Positions 23,114 through 31,676 of a stretch of 38,337 nt of DNA are shown here, in pieces. Source of the stretch: Bacillota bacterium (GTDB taxonomy: Bacteria; Bacillota; UBA4882; UBA10575). A program made the position numbers and the translations under genes. Numbering within the stretch: the first letter of the stretch is position 1; every line of letters starts with the position of its first letter. Location: NCBI GenBank assembly GCA_012727895.1, contig JAAYGG010000012.1, forward strand, positions 1-38,337, given 5' to 3'. The notes beneath the pieces are model-generated. The model had not been told where the DNA came from and did not search any database. It worked only from the letters and a program-made list of their open reading frames with translations.

Positions 23114-24406
23114 GTGTATAGCTTGAACCTGCCAGGAGAAGACCTGGCCCTGCCCCGGGTGCGGGCGCGCGTGGAGGAGGCTTTACGTATCTGGCTGGAC
23201 GGGCTGGGACAGGAATTGAAAAAAGTCCTGCTTGTACCGCCTGACTTCACCCGGTTTCATTCGGGGGCGGGGGTGATCACCCAGATCCTCTACGGGATGC
23301 TTGCCCCGGAATGCCAGGTGGATATCATGCCGGCCCTCGGCACCCACCTGCCCTTGGGCGAAACGGAGAGGACCGTCATGTTCGGGGAGATCCCGGCGGA
23401 CCGGTTTTTTGTCCATGACTGGCGCAGGGACCTGGTGGAGATCGGCGAGGTTCCTTCCTCCCGCCTCGCGGAGTTCTCTGAAGGGCTGGTCGATTACCCC
23501 GTAAAGGTAGAGATCAACAAAAGGCTGATGGAGAAAGACTACGACCTGGTGGTCTCCATCGGTCAGGTCGTCCCCCACGAAGTGGTGGGAATGGCCAATT
23601 ACAATAAGAATATCTTTGTCGGCTGCGGGGGCAAGGAGATCATCGACAAATCCCATTTCTTAGGGGCGGTCTACGGGATGGAACGGATCATGGGCCGGGA
23701 CCACTCGCCCCCGCGCCGGCTCTTTGACTATGCGGAAGAACAGTTCCTGGGCGGGATGCCTCTCCAATACATCCTGACCGTCACCACCGCCGCTGCGGAC
23801 GGCGGGATCCGCCTGCACGGGCTCTTTATCGGCCGTGAACGCCGGGTTTTTGAAGAGGCTGTCCGCTCAAGCCAGGAGCATAACCTGATCCTCCTGGACC
23901 GGCCCCTGCCCAAGGCCGTGGTTTACTTGGACCCGGCGGAATTCAAAAGCACCTGGCTGGGGAATAAAGCCGTCTACCGCTTGCGGATGGCCGTGGCCGA
24001 CGGCGGGGAGTTGATCATTATCGCCCCGGGTATCCGCCAGTTCGGGGAGGATAAAGGGATCGACCGGTTGATCCGGAAATACGGGTATGCCGGCCGGGAC
24101 CGCATCCTGGAACTCGTGGCGGAACAAGAGGACCTCCAGGAGAACCTTTCCGCCGCCGCCCACCTTATCCACGGCTCGCCGGAAGGCCGGTTCCGGGTGG
24201 TCTATGCCCCGGGGGGCCTGACCAGGGACGAAATTGAACAGGTGAATTTTGCCTACATGGACCTGGCGGAGGCGGAAAACCGCTACAACCCGGCGGCTTT
24301 ACAGGAAGGCTTTAATACTGTCAACGGCGAAGAGGTTTATTTCGTGAAGAACCCGGGCCTTGGTTTGTGGGCGGAAAGACAGCGCTTTGCAGAGGAGAGT
24401 TATTAG
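23114..24406 (+). CDS. LarA-family (DUF2088) nickel-pincer racemase/epimerase
   Basis: 430 residues. Conserved LarA positions are visible: DFTR (44-47), GTHLP with His78, VPHEVVG with His155, NYNKN with Lys165, which would bind the nickel-pincer nucleotide, and KSHFLG with His181 as nickel ligand (LarA H108, H174, K184, H200). LarA homologues racemise or epimerise 2-hydroxyacids, and a D-gluconate 2-epimerase is among reported members as I recall. In this operon D-mannonate/D-gluconate epimerisation is the fitting reaction. Cofactor genes larB, larC, larE are not in the window. GTG start with AAAGGAGGAAGG upstream. Confidence 0.85.
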   Translation: MYSLNLPGEDLALPRVRARVEEALRIWLDGLGQELKKVLLVPPDFTRFHSGAGVITQILYGMLAPECQVDIMPALGTHLPLGETERTVMFGEIPADRFFVHDWRRDLVEIGEVPSSRLAEFSEGLVDYPVKVEINKRLMEKDYDLVVSIGQVVPHEVVGMANYNKNIFVGCGGKEIIDKSHFLGAVYGMERIMGRDHSPPRRLFDYAEEQFLGGMPLQYILTVTTAAADGGIRLHGLFIGRERRVFEEAVRSSQEHNLILLDRPLPKAVVYLDPAEFKSTWLGNKAVYRLRMAVADGGELIIIAPGIRQFGEDKGIDRLIRKYGYAGRDRILELVAEQEDLQENLSAAAHLIHGSPEGRFRVVYAPGGLTRDEIEQVNFAYMDLAEAENRYNPAALQEGFNTVNGEEVYFVKNPGLGLWAERQRFAEESY

Positions 24407-24491
24407 GAGCGAAATTGGCATCTTTCTATGACCGCCGGTTATGCCAAAGAGAGTTGGCCGTCCGGGACAGGACCGGGTAGGATGACCGCCG

Positions 24492-24537
24492 GGGCCGCCT
24501 TCCCTGCCTGTTGGCGGGGGAACGGCCCTGGTTTTTT
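24492..24537 (+). terminator. Terminator of the uronate locus (shared with convergent gene)
   Basis: GGGCCG (24492-24497) pairs with CGGCCC (24523-24528), with an inner CTTCCCTGCC/GGCGGGGGAA stem around a TGTT loop, followed by TGGTTTTTT. It overlaps the stop of the minus-strand membrane gene. Confidence 0.75.
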
Positions 24538-24931
24538 ATTTCCGCCGGACCCTTTCCACCAGGGAATGCAGGGGCTGCGAGCCGCCGGCGATCAAGGCGG
24601 CGGTAAAAAGGCAATCCAGGATGGGGACGGCCGGTACCCCCAGCCCGCCGGCGAAAAAGCGGAACCTGGGTTCGGCAAGGGCAAGCCCAAAGCCAATCCC
24701 GAACATGAGGAAGAGCAGCAACAGGGTACGGCGGGACGGGCGGGTGCCTGTTGCCGCCACCTCCTGCGCAGGCTGGGAGGAGCCAAGGTTTCCAGCGGGC
24801 ACGTTGAGGGCAAATCTTGCTTCCAGGACAGGGAGAAAAGGGATGAGCAGGTTTTCGATGACCCGTTCGAAAATGAAGGTGATGACAGTGATAAAGACCA
24901 GATAAGAGAGGAGTTGGTCCAGGTTATACAT
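24536..24931 (-). CDS. Small membrane protein of unknown function
   Basis: 131 residues with a hydrophobic N-terminal span (about 8-36, interrupted by FERVIEN), a polar middle with Pro/Ser/Thr, and two hydrophobic spans (about 70-86 and 97-115). AGGAGG lies nine bases upstream of the ATG, which is much better support than for the overlapping plus-strand open frame. No family recognised. It is divergent from the ABC importer with a 267-base leader region between. Confidence 0.7.
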   Translation of the reverse strand: MYNLDQLLSYLVFITVITFIFERVIENLLIPFLPVLEARFALNVPAGNLGSSQPAQEVAATGTRPSRRTLLLLFLMFGIGFGLALAEPRFRFFAGGLGVPAVPILDCLFTAALIAGGSQPLHSLVERVRRK

Positions 24932-25140
24932 GGGATAACACCTCCTGAAAATCCCTGTTTTTCTATGGATATCTCTCCATGGGAATTAATATTTCTCCAA
25001 GTAATATTTTCCAAAGACCATTGTTTTCCTTCATAAAACCCCCGATAAAATCATATAAAACCTCCATAAGTCCCCTGTAGACCCCCAAGAAAGAACCCGG
25101 TGAATCCCCGGTACCGCGTCTTTTTCCCGGACAGACCTTA

Positions 25141-25193
25141 AGACCCAAGCCCCTTTTCACCCATGCGCATATACTGGCGGTGAAAGGGGGTCT
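25141..25193 (+). promoter_or_regulatory. Hairpin leader before the ABC importer, possible attenuator
   Basis: CCCCTTTTCACC (25150-25161) pairs with GGTGAAAGGGGG (25179-25190), with outer AGACCC/GGGTCT pairing (25141-25146 with 25188-25193) and a TTTTT run just after. The only ribosome site of the next gene, AAAGGGGG, is inside the 3' arm, so folding would end transcription or hide the site. No known riboswitch core is recognised upstream. Confidence 0.5.
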
Positions 25194-25198
25194 TTTTC

Positions 25199-26275
25199 AT
25201 GAAGCGAACTTCTTTTATCAGACGGCGGGTTGCGATGGAACGGGGCCCTTTTACCAGCCGGAAAAAGGTTTTTTTCCTCTCTTTCCTGCTGTTTTTTACC
25301 GTTTTCTCTGCCCCGGTGGCGCCGGCCCGGAAGATCCGGCTGCGGGTGGGTTATTTCCCCAATATCACCCATGCGCAAGCCCTGGTGGGGATGGCCGGCG
25401 GGTATTTCGCCCGGGAATTGGGGCCGCAAGTGGAGATCCAGCCCTTCCTCTTTAATGCCGGCCCTTCATGCATGGAGGCGTTGCTCGCCGGGAGGTTGGA
25501 CCTGACCTATGTGGGTCCCAACCCGGCCCTCAACACCTACCTGCGGAGTAACGGGCAGGCCCTGCGGATTTTGGCCGGGGCCTGTGCCGGCGGTTCCGCC
25601 CTGGTCCTGCGGAAGGGGGAGGAGATCGCGTCCCCCCGGGAACTGGCAGGTAAGAGACTGGCCACCCCGCAACTGGGAAATACCCAGGATATAGCTCTCC
25701 GCTATTACTTAAGGCAGCACGGGCTGAAGACCCGGGAAGAAGGAGGTGGGATCCAGCTTTACCCGGTGGGCAACAGCAATATTATCCTGCTTTTCCGCCG
25801 CGGGGAGATCGACGGGGCCTGGACCGTTGAACCCTGGGTTTCCCGGCTGGTGGTTCAAGAAGGCGGTTACATCTTCCTGGCTGAAGAAGAACTGTGGCCG
25901 GACGGGCTCTACCCCACCACCTACCTGGTGGGAGCAACCGCTTTTCTCAAAAACCACCCGGAACTGGCGGCCAAATGGGTCAAGGCGCACCTCCGGTTGA
26001 CAAGGGAATTGGCTGCGGAACCGGAACGTTTTCTCCCGGAGATCAACAACGAACTGGCAAAAGTGATGGGGCAGCCGCTCCCGCCTGAAGTCCTGGAACC
26101 CGCCATCAGCCGCCTCCGCTTCACCTGTTTGCCGATGACCGGACCTTTTCTCGCAATTGCGGAGAATGCCCACGCTGTAGGTTTTTTACCGCAGGTACCG
26201 GCAGATTTAAGCGGTATCTTTGACCTTTCCTTCCTGGAGGCGGCGGCCGGCGGCGACTATTCCAAAATTCCGTAA
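25199..26275 (+). CDS. ABC substrate-binding protein, NitT/TauT (SsuA-like) family
   Basis: 358 residues with a long basic N-region and hydrophobic signal (KVFFLSFLLFFTVFSAPVAP, about 29-48) without a lipobox Cys. The mature part has VGYFPNITHAQALVGM, PNPALNTY, a GKRLATPQLGNTQD domain and WTVEPW, as in periplasmic binding proteins for nitrate, taurine, sulfonates or pyrimidine precursors. Substrate cannot be told from sequence. It leads a three-gene importer. The ATG lies just after the leader hairpin. Confidence 0.88.
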   Translation: MKRTSFIRRRVAMERGPFTSRKKVFFLSFLLFFTVFSAPVAPARKIRLRVGYFPNITHAQALVGMAGGYFARELGPQVEIQPFLFNAGPSCMEALLAGRLDLTYVGPNPALNTYLRSNGQALRILAGACAGGSALVLRKGEEIASPRELAGKRLATPQLGNTQDIALRYYLRQHGLKTREEGGGIQLYPVGNSNIILLFRRGEIDGAWTVEPWVSRLVVQEGGYIFLAEEELWPDGLYPTTYLVGATAFLKNHPELAAKWVKAHLRLTRELAAEPERFLPEINNELAKVMGQPLPPEVLEPAISRLRFTCLPMTGPFLAIAENAHAVGFLPQVPADLSGIFDLSFLEAAAGGDYSKIP

Positions 26276-26384
26276 ATACCGGGAGCCGGTTGGACAATGC
26301 ACCTCCTCCTGTCCCGGGTAGTATATTGAATACAGAAAACTTGGCCACAGACATAGCCAATAATGGAATGCAGGAGGGAGAAAA

Positions 26385-27290
26385 ATGACCGAAGCCCGTG
26401 CGTTGCCGTGCTTGGAACCTGCTACCGGCCGCGGCCGGGAGCAGGAACCGGTCGGCGCGCCGTTTTTTTTACCGGGGGAACCTGCCCGTGCCTACGGCCG
26501 GGCCAAACCCCGGTTGAAACTGGAAATCCGTGATGTCACGAAGACCTTTACCAGTGCCCAGGGGCTGATCCGGGCCTTAAGCAATATCAACCTTACGGTC
26601 CATGAGGGAGAGTTCGCCTGTATCCTGGGGCCTTCGGGTTGCGGGAAATCCACGCTCTTGCATTTAATCGCCGGGCTGGAACTGCCCGACCACGGCGAGA
26701 TCCGGCTCTATTCTTCCCGGGCCAAAAAGGAGAAGAAGGCGGAAAAACTCATCATCTTCCAGGAAGCGGCCCTCTTTCCCTGGCTGACCGTGTTGGAAAA
26801 TGTCCTTTTCGGCCTGCGCCTGCAGAAGCTCGGGGCGAAGGAGAGCAAGGAAAGGGCCATGCATTTTCTGGCCCTGGTGAAACTGGAGGACTTCGCCAAC
26901 TGCTTTGTCCATGAGTTGTCCGGCGGGATGAAGCAACGGGCCGCCCTGGCCCGGGCTCTGGTACTCAACCCGGAGCTCCTTTTGATGGATGAACCCTTTG
27001 CCGCCCTGGACTTTCAGACCAGGGAAAAGCTCCAGCAGGAACTGGAAGAGATCTGGCGGCGGACGAAGAAAACGATTATCTTCGTCACCCACAACGTGGA
27101 AGAAGCGATTACCCTCGGGGACCGGGTGATTCTCCTTTCGGGTCACCCCGGTACAGTAAAACGGGAATACACGCTGCCGCCGGGCCGGCCCCGGCAGAAG
27201 GAGACCCCCTTCTTTGCCGAACTGGCGGCAGAGATCAAACGGGACTTTCAGAATCCCGGCAGAGAACTGGTGGAGCAGGTAACCGGTTAA
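26385..27290 (+). CDS. ABC importer ATPase (SsuB/TauB-like)
   Basis: 301 residues. Walker A GPSGCGKST, Q-loop FQEAALFPWL, signature LSGGMKQR, Walker B LLLMDEPFAALD, H-loop VTHN. A 45-residue low-complexity N-terminal extension (Pro/Gly/Arg) precedes the ATPase core and is unusual; AGGAGGGAG directly upstream supports the early ATG. The 109 bases separating it from the binding protein hold no clear promoter, so they are probably one transcript. Confidence 0.92.
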   Translation: MTEARALPCLEPATGRGREQEPVGAPFFLPGEPARAYGRAKPRLKLEIRDVTKTFTSAQGLIRALSNINLTVHEGEFACILGPSGCGKSTLLHLIAGLELPDHGEIRLYSSRAKKEKKAEKLIIFQEAALFPWLTVLENVLFGLRLQKLGAKESKERAMHFLALVKLEDFANCFVHELSGGMKQRAALARALVLNPELLLMDEPFAALDFQTREKLQQELEEIWRRTKKTIIFVTHNVEEAITLGDRVILLSGHPGTVKREYTLPPGRPRQKETPFFAELAAEIKRDFQNPGRELVEQVTG

Positions 27291-27304
27291 GGGGGTGGGA
27301 ACTA

Positions 27305-28066
27305 ATGCGTTTTGTCTGGAGGAAGACCGCCTTTTATCTTTTCCTGGTCCTGGGGTGGTACCTTCTGGCCCATAGCGGGCTATGGCCCGAATATATGTTG
27401 CCCGCCCCGGAAAAGGTCTTCCAAAACCTCAGCGCGGGCCTGCGGTCCGGCAGGTACCTTTTGGCGATCATCATCAGCATCCGGCGGCTCCTCCTCGGTT
27501 ACTTGCTTTCCCTGGCGATCGGGATCCCTTTAGGGATGCTGACCGGCAAATGCCGGTGGCTGGATGAGACCGTCGGCTCCCTGGTCCTGGGGATGCAAAC
27601 CCTCCCCAGCATCTGCTGGTTGCCCTTGTCCCTTCTCTGGTTCGGCCTGAATGAACGGGCAATCCTCTTTGTCGTCGTGATGGGGGCGGTCCTCTCGATC
27701 ACCATGGCCACCAACAGCGGGGTAAAAAATGTCGCCCCCCTGTATATCAGGGCGGGCAGGAACATGGGGGCCAAAGGGATGGTCCTCTTCTTGCGGATCA
27801 TTTTACCGGCGGCCCTGCCTTCCATCGTGAACGGGTTAAAACAGGGGTGGTCTTTTGCCTGGCGTTCCCTGATGGCCGGGGAACTCCTCTTTATCAACCT
27901 CGGTTTGGGGTACCTTTTAATGATGGGGCGGGAGTTAAACGATATGGCGCAAGTGATCGCCGTCATGTTCATCGTGGTCATGCTTGGCCTTTTCTTCGAT
28001 CGCCTTCTCTTTTCCCGGTTGGAAAAGGCGGTCCGCCGGCGGTGGGGGTTTGACCAGCCCTCATGA
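27305..28066 (+). CDS. ABC importer permease (SsuC/TauC-like)
   Basis: 253-residue integral membrane protein with about six hydrophobic spans and the cytosolic EAA loop (AGRNMGAKGMVLFLRIILPAAL region, about 155-177) that contacts the ATPase; the usual E is replaced by R/G-rich sequence. SFAWRSLMAGELL and the GLGYLL segment are typical of the SsuC/TauC family. It starts 15 bases after the ATPase gene with AAGGGGGTGGG upstream. Confidence 0.92.
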   Translation: MRFVWRKTAFYLFLVLGWYLLAHSGLWPEYMLPAPEKVFQNLSAGLRSGRYLLAIIISIRRLLLGYLLSLAIGIPLGMLTGKCRWLDETVGSLVLGMQTLPSICWLPLSLLWFGLNERAILFVVVMGAVLSITMATNSGVKNVAPLYIRAGRNMGAKGMVLFLRIILPAALPSIVNGLKQGWSFAWRSLMAGELLFINLGLGYLLMMGRELNDMAQVIAVMFIVVMLGLFFDRLLFSRLEKAVRRRWGFDQPS

Positions 28067-28255
28067 AGTTCCCGGGAGAAAGGCTATTTTTTCCCGGAGA
28101 AAAAGGAGTTTACCGTTGGAAAAACGAATAAAAAGAATACACCGGCGTTATACAAAACAAAGATAAAAACTGAAACGCTGATATAAAACAAGCTGCAAAA
28201 TAACGCTTCTGTTAGGTAAGAATGATTTTATCTTGGTTTAAAGGCGGGAAAGCTA

Positions 28256-30085
28256 TTGGAGTATCTTAGTCTGTACCGGAAATGGCGCCCCAAGAGTTTC
28301 AGCGAGGGATTTATCGGCCAGGAACACGTGGTCCGCACCTTGAAAAATGCTTTGGCCCTTGGCAAGATTGCCCATGCCTATCTCTTCAGCGGCCCGCGGG
28401 GGACAGGGAAGACCACGGCCGCAAAGATCCTCGCCAAAGCTGTAAACTGCCGGGCCCGGGGGGATAACCCCGACCCCTGTAACGCCTGCCCGAGTTGCCA
28501 GCGGATTAACGATGGGGTCTCCATGGATGTCCTGGAGATTGACGGCGCTTCCAACCGGGGGATCGACGAGATCCGCGTCCTCAGGGAACGGGTGAAGTTT
28601 GCCCCGGTGGAAGGGGATTACAAGGTATACATCATTGATGAAGCGCATATGCTGACGGCGGAAGCCTTCAATGCCCTCCTGAAGACCCTGGAGGAGCCGC
28701 CGTCCCATGTCATCTTTATCTTTGCCACTACGGAAAGTCATAAGTTCCCGGCGACCATCCTCTCCCGCTGCCAGCGGTTTGATTTCAAACGGTTGACCAG
28801 CGAGGAGATCTACCGCCATCTTGCCTTCATCGCCGGGCAGGAAAAACTCCAGGTGGAAGAGGGCGCCCTGCGCCTCATCGCCGCCCAGGCGGCGGGAGGA
28901 ATGCGGGACGCCATCGGCATCCTGGAACAGGCCGCCGCCCATGCCCAGGGGAGCCTTTCCGCCGCCGATGTCCGCGCGGTTTTAGGCCTGGTTGGGATTG
29001 AGGCCCTTTTTTCCTTGGGAGAGGCGGTGGCCGGCCGGGATCTGGAGGCCGCCTTCCGCCTGGTCCAACAGGTGGAAACGGCGGGTAAAGACCCGGCCCT
29101 CTTTGCCCGGCAGGCGGCGGAGTTCTTCCGGGACCTGTTGGTCTTGAAACTCCCGGGGGAGCAAGCGCCGGTACGGCTGGAACCGGAAGCAACCGGGCGC
29201 GCCCGGGAACTTGCGGAAAAGATAGACGCGACCCTCTTAAAGAATGGGGTCGAGTCTTTCCTCGAAGCCGGGATGGCGATCCGCCGGGGGACAGAAGGGG
29301 CCCTCTCCCTGGAAATGGCCTTGGTCCGCCTGATCCTGGAGGAACCGGGGGCGGAGGCTTTTAGTGAACGCCTTGCGGCTTTGGAAGAACGGCTGGACCG
29401 GGTGGAAAAGGCCGTCCAGGCCCTTACGGGCGCCCCCCGTACCGTAAGCCGGGAGATGGAGAAGGGCGGCAAGGCCGCGCCAAAAGAGGGTACGGCGAAG
29501 ACACGGGTGCCGGAAGCGGGTGCGCCGGGAGGAGAGGCGGAAGAGGCGCTGGCGCCGGAAACGCGCAGACAGGCGAGGCGTGCACCGGAAGCGCCCACGA
29601 AAGAAGCGGAGACGGACACAGGAGAAACGCCCGCCCCAAAAAAGCGCAGACAAGAGACGTCTGCACAGACGAGGGCAAAGGCCGGGAAAGGGGCGGCGGA
29701 TACGGGGGCCGCGGAAAAGGGCGACAGCGCCACAGGCCAGCCCGGGGATTTTCCCTGGTGGGACAGGCTTCTTGAGGAGATGCGCGGGAAAAAACGGACG
29801 GTCGAGGCCTTGCTGAAGGAGGGGACCCCCCGCAGTTACCGCCCGGGCCGCCTGGTGGTGGCCTTTGCGCCGGGTTTCCGGTTTCATTGCGAGAATATAA
29901 AGCGCCCGGATAACCTGCGCCTGGTGGAGGAGGTCCTGAGCCGGCTGGCCGGGGAAAAGATCACCGTCGAGTGCGTCCTTGAGGAGGAGGAAGATAAGCA
30001 AACCTCCGGAAACGAGCCGGAACTGGTCCAAAAGGCCTTGAGTCTCTTTGGCGGCGAGGTAGTCAAAGCAGAAGAGGAGGAATAA
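28256..30085 (+). CDS. dnaX: DNA polymerase III subunit tau (and possibly gamma)
   Basis: 609-residue clamp-loader ATPase. Walker A GPRGTGKTT (46-54), zinc Cys65, 75, 78 and 81, Walker B DEAHML, sensor-1 ILSRCQRF. The third domain is followed by a long low-complexity linker rich in Glu, Lys, Ala and Pro (about 390-500) and a C-terminal polymerase-binding domain. The start is TTG28256; the usual EYLSLYRKWRPKSF start block leaves no alternative. A slip heptamer A-AAA-AAG lies in the linker (see separate entry). It opens the dnaX-ybaB-recR cluster found across Bacillota. Confidence 0.96.
   Translation: MEYLSLYRKWRPKSFSEGFIGQEHVVRTLKNALALGKIAHAYLFSGPRGTGKTTAAKILAKAVNCRARGDNPDPCNACPSCQRINDGVSMDVLEIDGASNRGIDEIRVLRERVKFAPVEGDYKVYIIDEAHMLTAEAFNALLKTLEEPPSHVIFIFATTESHKFPATILSRCQRFDFKRLTSEEIYRHLAFIAGQEKLQVEEGALRLIAAQAAGGMRDAIGILEQAAAHAQGSLSAADVRAVLGLVGIEALFSLGEAVAGRDLEAAFRLVQQVETAGKDPALFARQAAEFFRDLLVLKLPGEQAPVRLEPEATGRARELAEKIDATLLKNGVESFLEAGMAIRRGTEGALSLEMALVRLILEEPGAEAFSERLAALEERLDRVEKAVQALTGAPRTVSREMEKGGKAAPKEGTAKTRVPEAGAPGGEAEEALAPETRRQARRAPEAPTKEAETDTGETPAPKKRRQETSAQTRAKAGKGAADTGAAEKGDSATGQPGDFPWWDRLLEEMRGKKRTVEALLKEGTPRSYRPGRLVVAFAPGFRFHCENIKRPDNLRLVEEVLSRLAGEKITVECVLEEEEDKQTSGNEPELVQKALSLFGGEVVKAEEEE
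29620..29664 (+). promoter_or_regulatory. Candidate -1 frameshift signal in dnaX
   Basis: Zero-frame codons CCA AAA AAG create the heptamer A-AAA-AAG (29638-29644), the same heptamer used in E. coli dnaX. Upstream AGGAG (29620-29624) could act as the stimulatory Shine-Dalgarno element and a hairpin GCAGAC/GTCTGC (29646-29651 with 29659-29664) follows. A -1 slip would add 43 codons and stop at TGA 29773-29775, giving a ~506-residue gamma-like form without the polymerase-binding domain. Confidence 0.5.
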
Positions 30086-30089
30086 TAGG

Positions 30090-30404
30090 GTGAAAATGCA
30101 AAAAGCCCTCCAGCAGTTGGGGAAGATGCAAGCCCGGATGGAGAAGATCCAGGAGGAACTGGCGGAGAAAACCGTCACCGCCACCGCCGGCGGCGGGGCG
30201 GTTGTTGTAGAAATCAGCGGTACTTTGGAGGTTAAAAAGGTAACGTTGGACCCGGAAACCCTCGAAGACCGGGAGATGTTGGAAGATCTCCTGCAGGCCG
30301 CCTTCAACGAGGCGATCAGGAAAGCACAGGAGCTTTCCGCCCAGGAGATGGCGAAGGCAGCCGGGGATCTGAAGATCCCGGGGTTTCCCGGCGGACTTTT
30401 TTAG
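30090..30404 (+). CDS. ybaB: YbaB/EbfC nucleoid-associated protein
   Basis: 104-residue protein beginning KMQKALQQLGKMQARMEKIQ (amphipathic helix) followed by a beta core GGGAVVVEISGTLEVKKVTL and a C-terminal FPGGLF. The family binds DNA as a dimer and is encoded between dnaX and recR, as here. Start taken as GTG30090; an ATG two codons later is equally compatible with AGGAGG upstream. Confidence 0.93.
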   Translation: MKMQKALQQLGKMQARMEKIQEELAEKTVTATAGGGAVVVEISGTLEVKKVTLDPETLEDREMLEDLLQAAFNEAIRKAQELSAQEMAKAAGDLKIPGFPGGLF

Positions 30405-30426
30405 GCGAAGGACAGGCTGAACCAAG

Positions 30427-31026
30427 ATGAAGTATTATCCCGCACCCATGAAGAAACTCATTGGCGAACTCTCACGGCTTCCGGGGATTGGGCCAAAAAG
30501 CGCGCAAAGGCTGGCCTATCACCTCTTTGCCTCCCCCCGCGAAGATGTGGCGCGCCTGGCCTCCGCGATGATTGAGGCCAAGGAAAAACTGGCTTTTTGC
30601 AAGATCTGCGGCCACCTGACCGACGAGGCCATCTGCCAGATCTGCCGGGATGAAACGCGGGACCGCACCCTTTTATGCGTGGTGGAGGAGCCCAAGGACC
30701 TGATCGCCCTAGAGAAAACCAGGGAGTTCCGGGGAGTCTACCATGTGTTGCACGGCGCCCTCTCCCCGCTGGAGGGGATCGGGCCCGAGGAATTGAGGGT
30801 TAAAGAGCTGGTCGCCCGGGTGCAAAAGGGCGGTTTTCGCGAGGTGATCCTGGCAAACAACCCGAATGTGGAAGGGGAAACCACCGCCCTGTACCTGGTC
30901 AAGCTCTTAAAACCCTTCAACGTCAAAGTGACCAGGCTGGCCAGGGGCCTCCCGGTCGGGGGGGACCTGGAATATATCGACGAGGTGACCCTGGGTAAGG
31001 CTTTGGAGGGGAGAGACGAATTATAG
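30427..31026 (+). CDS. recR: Recombination protein RecR
   Basis: 199 residues, usual length. Helix-hairpin-helix [16 protein letters not shown], zinc finger Cys58, Cys61, Cys70, Cys73, and TOPRIM domain with VVEEPKD and [13 protein letters not shown]. RecR loads RecA with RecF/RecO during gap repair. The ATG follows ybaB by 22 bases. Confidence 0.97.
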   Translation: MKYYPAPMKKLIGELSRLPGIGPKSAQRLAYHLFASPREDVARLASAMIEAKEKLAFCKICGHLTDEAICQICRDETRDRTLLCVVEEPKDLIALEKTREFRGVYHVLHGALSPLEGIGPEELRVKELVARVQKGGFREVILANNPNVEGETTALYLVKLLKPFNVKVTRLARGLPVGGDLEYIDEVTLGKALEGRDEL

Positions 31027-31053
31027 AGCCGAAGGAGGGAGATGAATTATAAA

Positions 31054-31073
31054 GCCGGCGTAAGAACGCCGGC
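31054..31073 (-). terminator. Terminator of the CBS-domain gene
   Basis: GCCGGCGT (31054-31061) and ACGCCGGC (31066-31073) form a perfect 8-bp stem around four bases. On the minus strand it is followed by TTTATAATT, a weak T tract, four bases after the gene end; it also lies 27 bases after recR. Confidence 0.65.
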
Positions 31074-31077
31074 CTGC

Positions 31078-31512
31078 TCACATCTGGCGCGGCCTGGAGG
31101 GGACGGAGATCTCCCCCAGTGTCCGGGCGAGTTCCACATCGTACTTGGCTTGGGTGGCCAGGTCGCCAAGGGAGACGATCCCCACCAACTGGTTGTTTTC
31201 CATCACCGGCAGGCGCCGGACCTGCTTTTCAGCCATGATCTCCGCCGCCCGGTTCAGGCTGGTATCCGGTGTGACTGACTCCACGTTGGTGGACATGATA
31301 TTCCGTACCGGGGTCATCTTGGGGTCCTGCTGGTGGGCGACATTGCGGACGACAATATCGCGGTCGGTGACAATCCCCACCACATTTTGGCCCTCGCAGA
31401 CCGGTAAGACCCCGACGTTATGTTTCTGCATCAGTTGCGCCGCTTCGGTCACTGATGTCTCCGGGCTGACATAGGCGACTTTCTCGGTCATCAGGTCTTT
31501 GATCTTTTTCAT
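31078..31512 (-). CDS. CBS-domain pair protein
   Basis: 144 residues made of two CBS motifs, each with the pattern IKDLMT..VAYVSPETSVTEA...VGVLPV...VVGIVTDRDI and V..IM...V..V.PDTSL..AAEIM....RRLPV...QLVGIVSLGDLA. Such stand-alone pairs bind adenine nucleotides and regulate partners; no partner is evident. ATG31512 follows AAAGGGGGC by nine bases; the TTG two codons earlier is less likely. Minus strand, converging on recR. Confidence 0.92.
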   Translation of the reverse strand: MKKIKDLMTEKVAYVSPETSVTEAAQLMQKHNVGVLPVCEGQNVVGIVTDRDIVVRNVAHQQDPKMTPVRNIMSTNVESVTPDTSLNRAAEIMAEKQVRRLPVMENNQLVGIVSLGDLATQAKYDVELARTLGEISVPSRPRQM

Positions 31513-31676
31513 AGGCAAAAGCCCCCTTTCTTCTATGGGTTTGGCATCAGGAAACGGCCTAAAGACAATATAGGCTAAGAGGTAGTATCCCCAGGAGGAA
31601 AAAAGAAATACATACCCGGCTGCTCCGGGCAGCAGCAGAAAATGTAGTAAAAAACTGAAGTACAGGAGTGAACAGC

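Noticed and set aside
24428-25036. 202-codon plus-strand open frame after the LarA gene
   Set aside because: It starts before the terminator and is the antisense of the membrane protein gene at 24536-24931, which has a good ribosome site and hydrophobic spans.
24963-25160. Minus-strand open frame with a 35-residue plausible end (MEVLYDFIGGFMKENNG)
   Set aside because: AT-rich composition unlike host genes, weak start, lies in the divergent leader; cannot be told from chance.
28113-28163. 16-codon ORF (TTG, EKRIKRIHRRYTKQR) with AAGGAG before dnaX
   Set aside because: Too short and with no conserved pattern; also no SRP RNA, often found before dnaX, could be recognised in 28067-28255.
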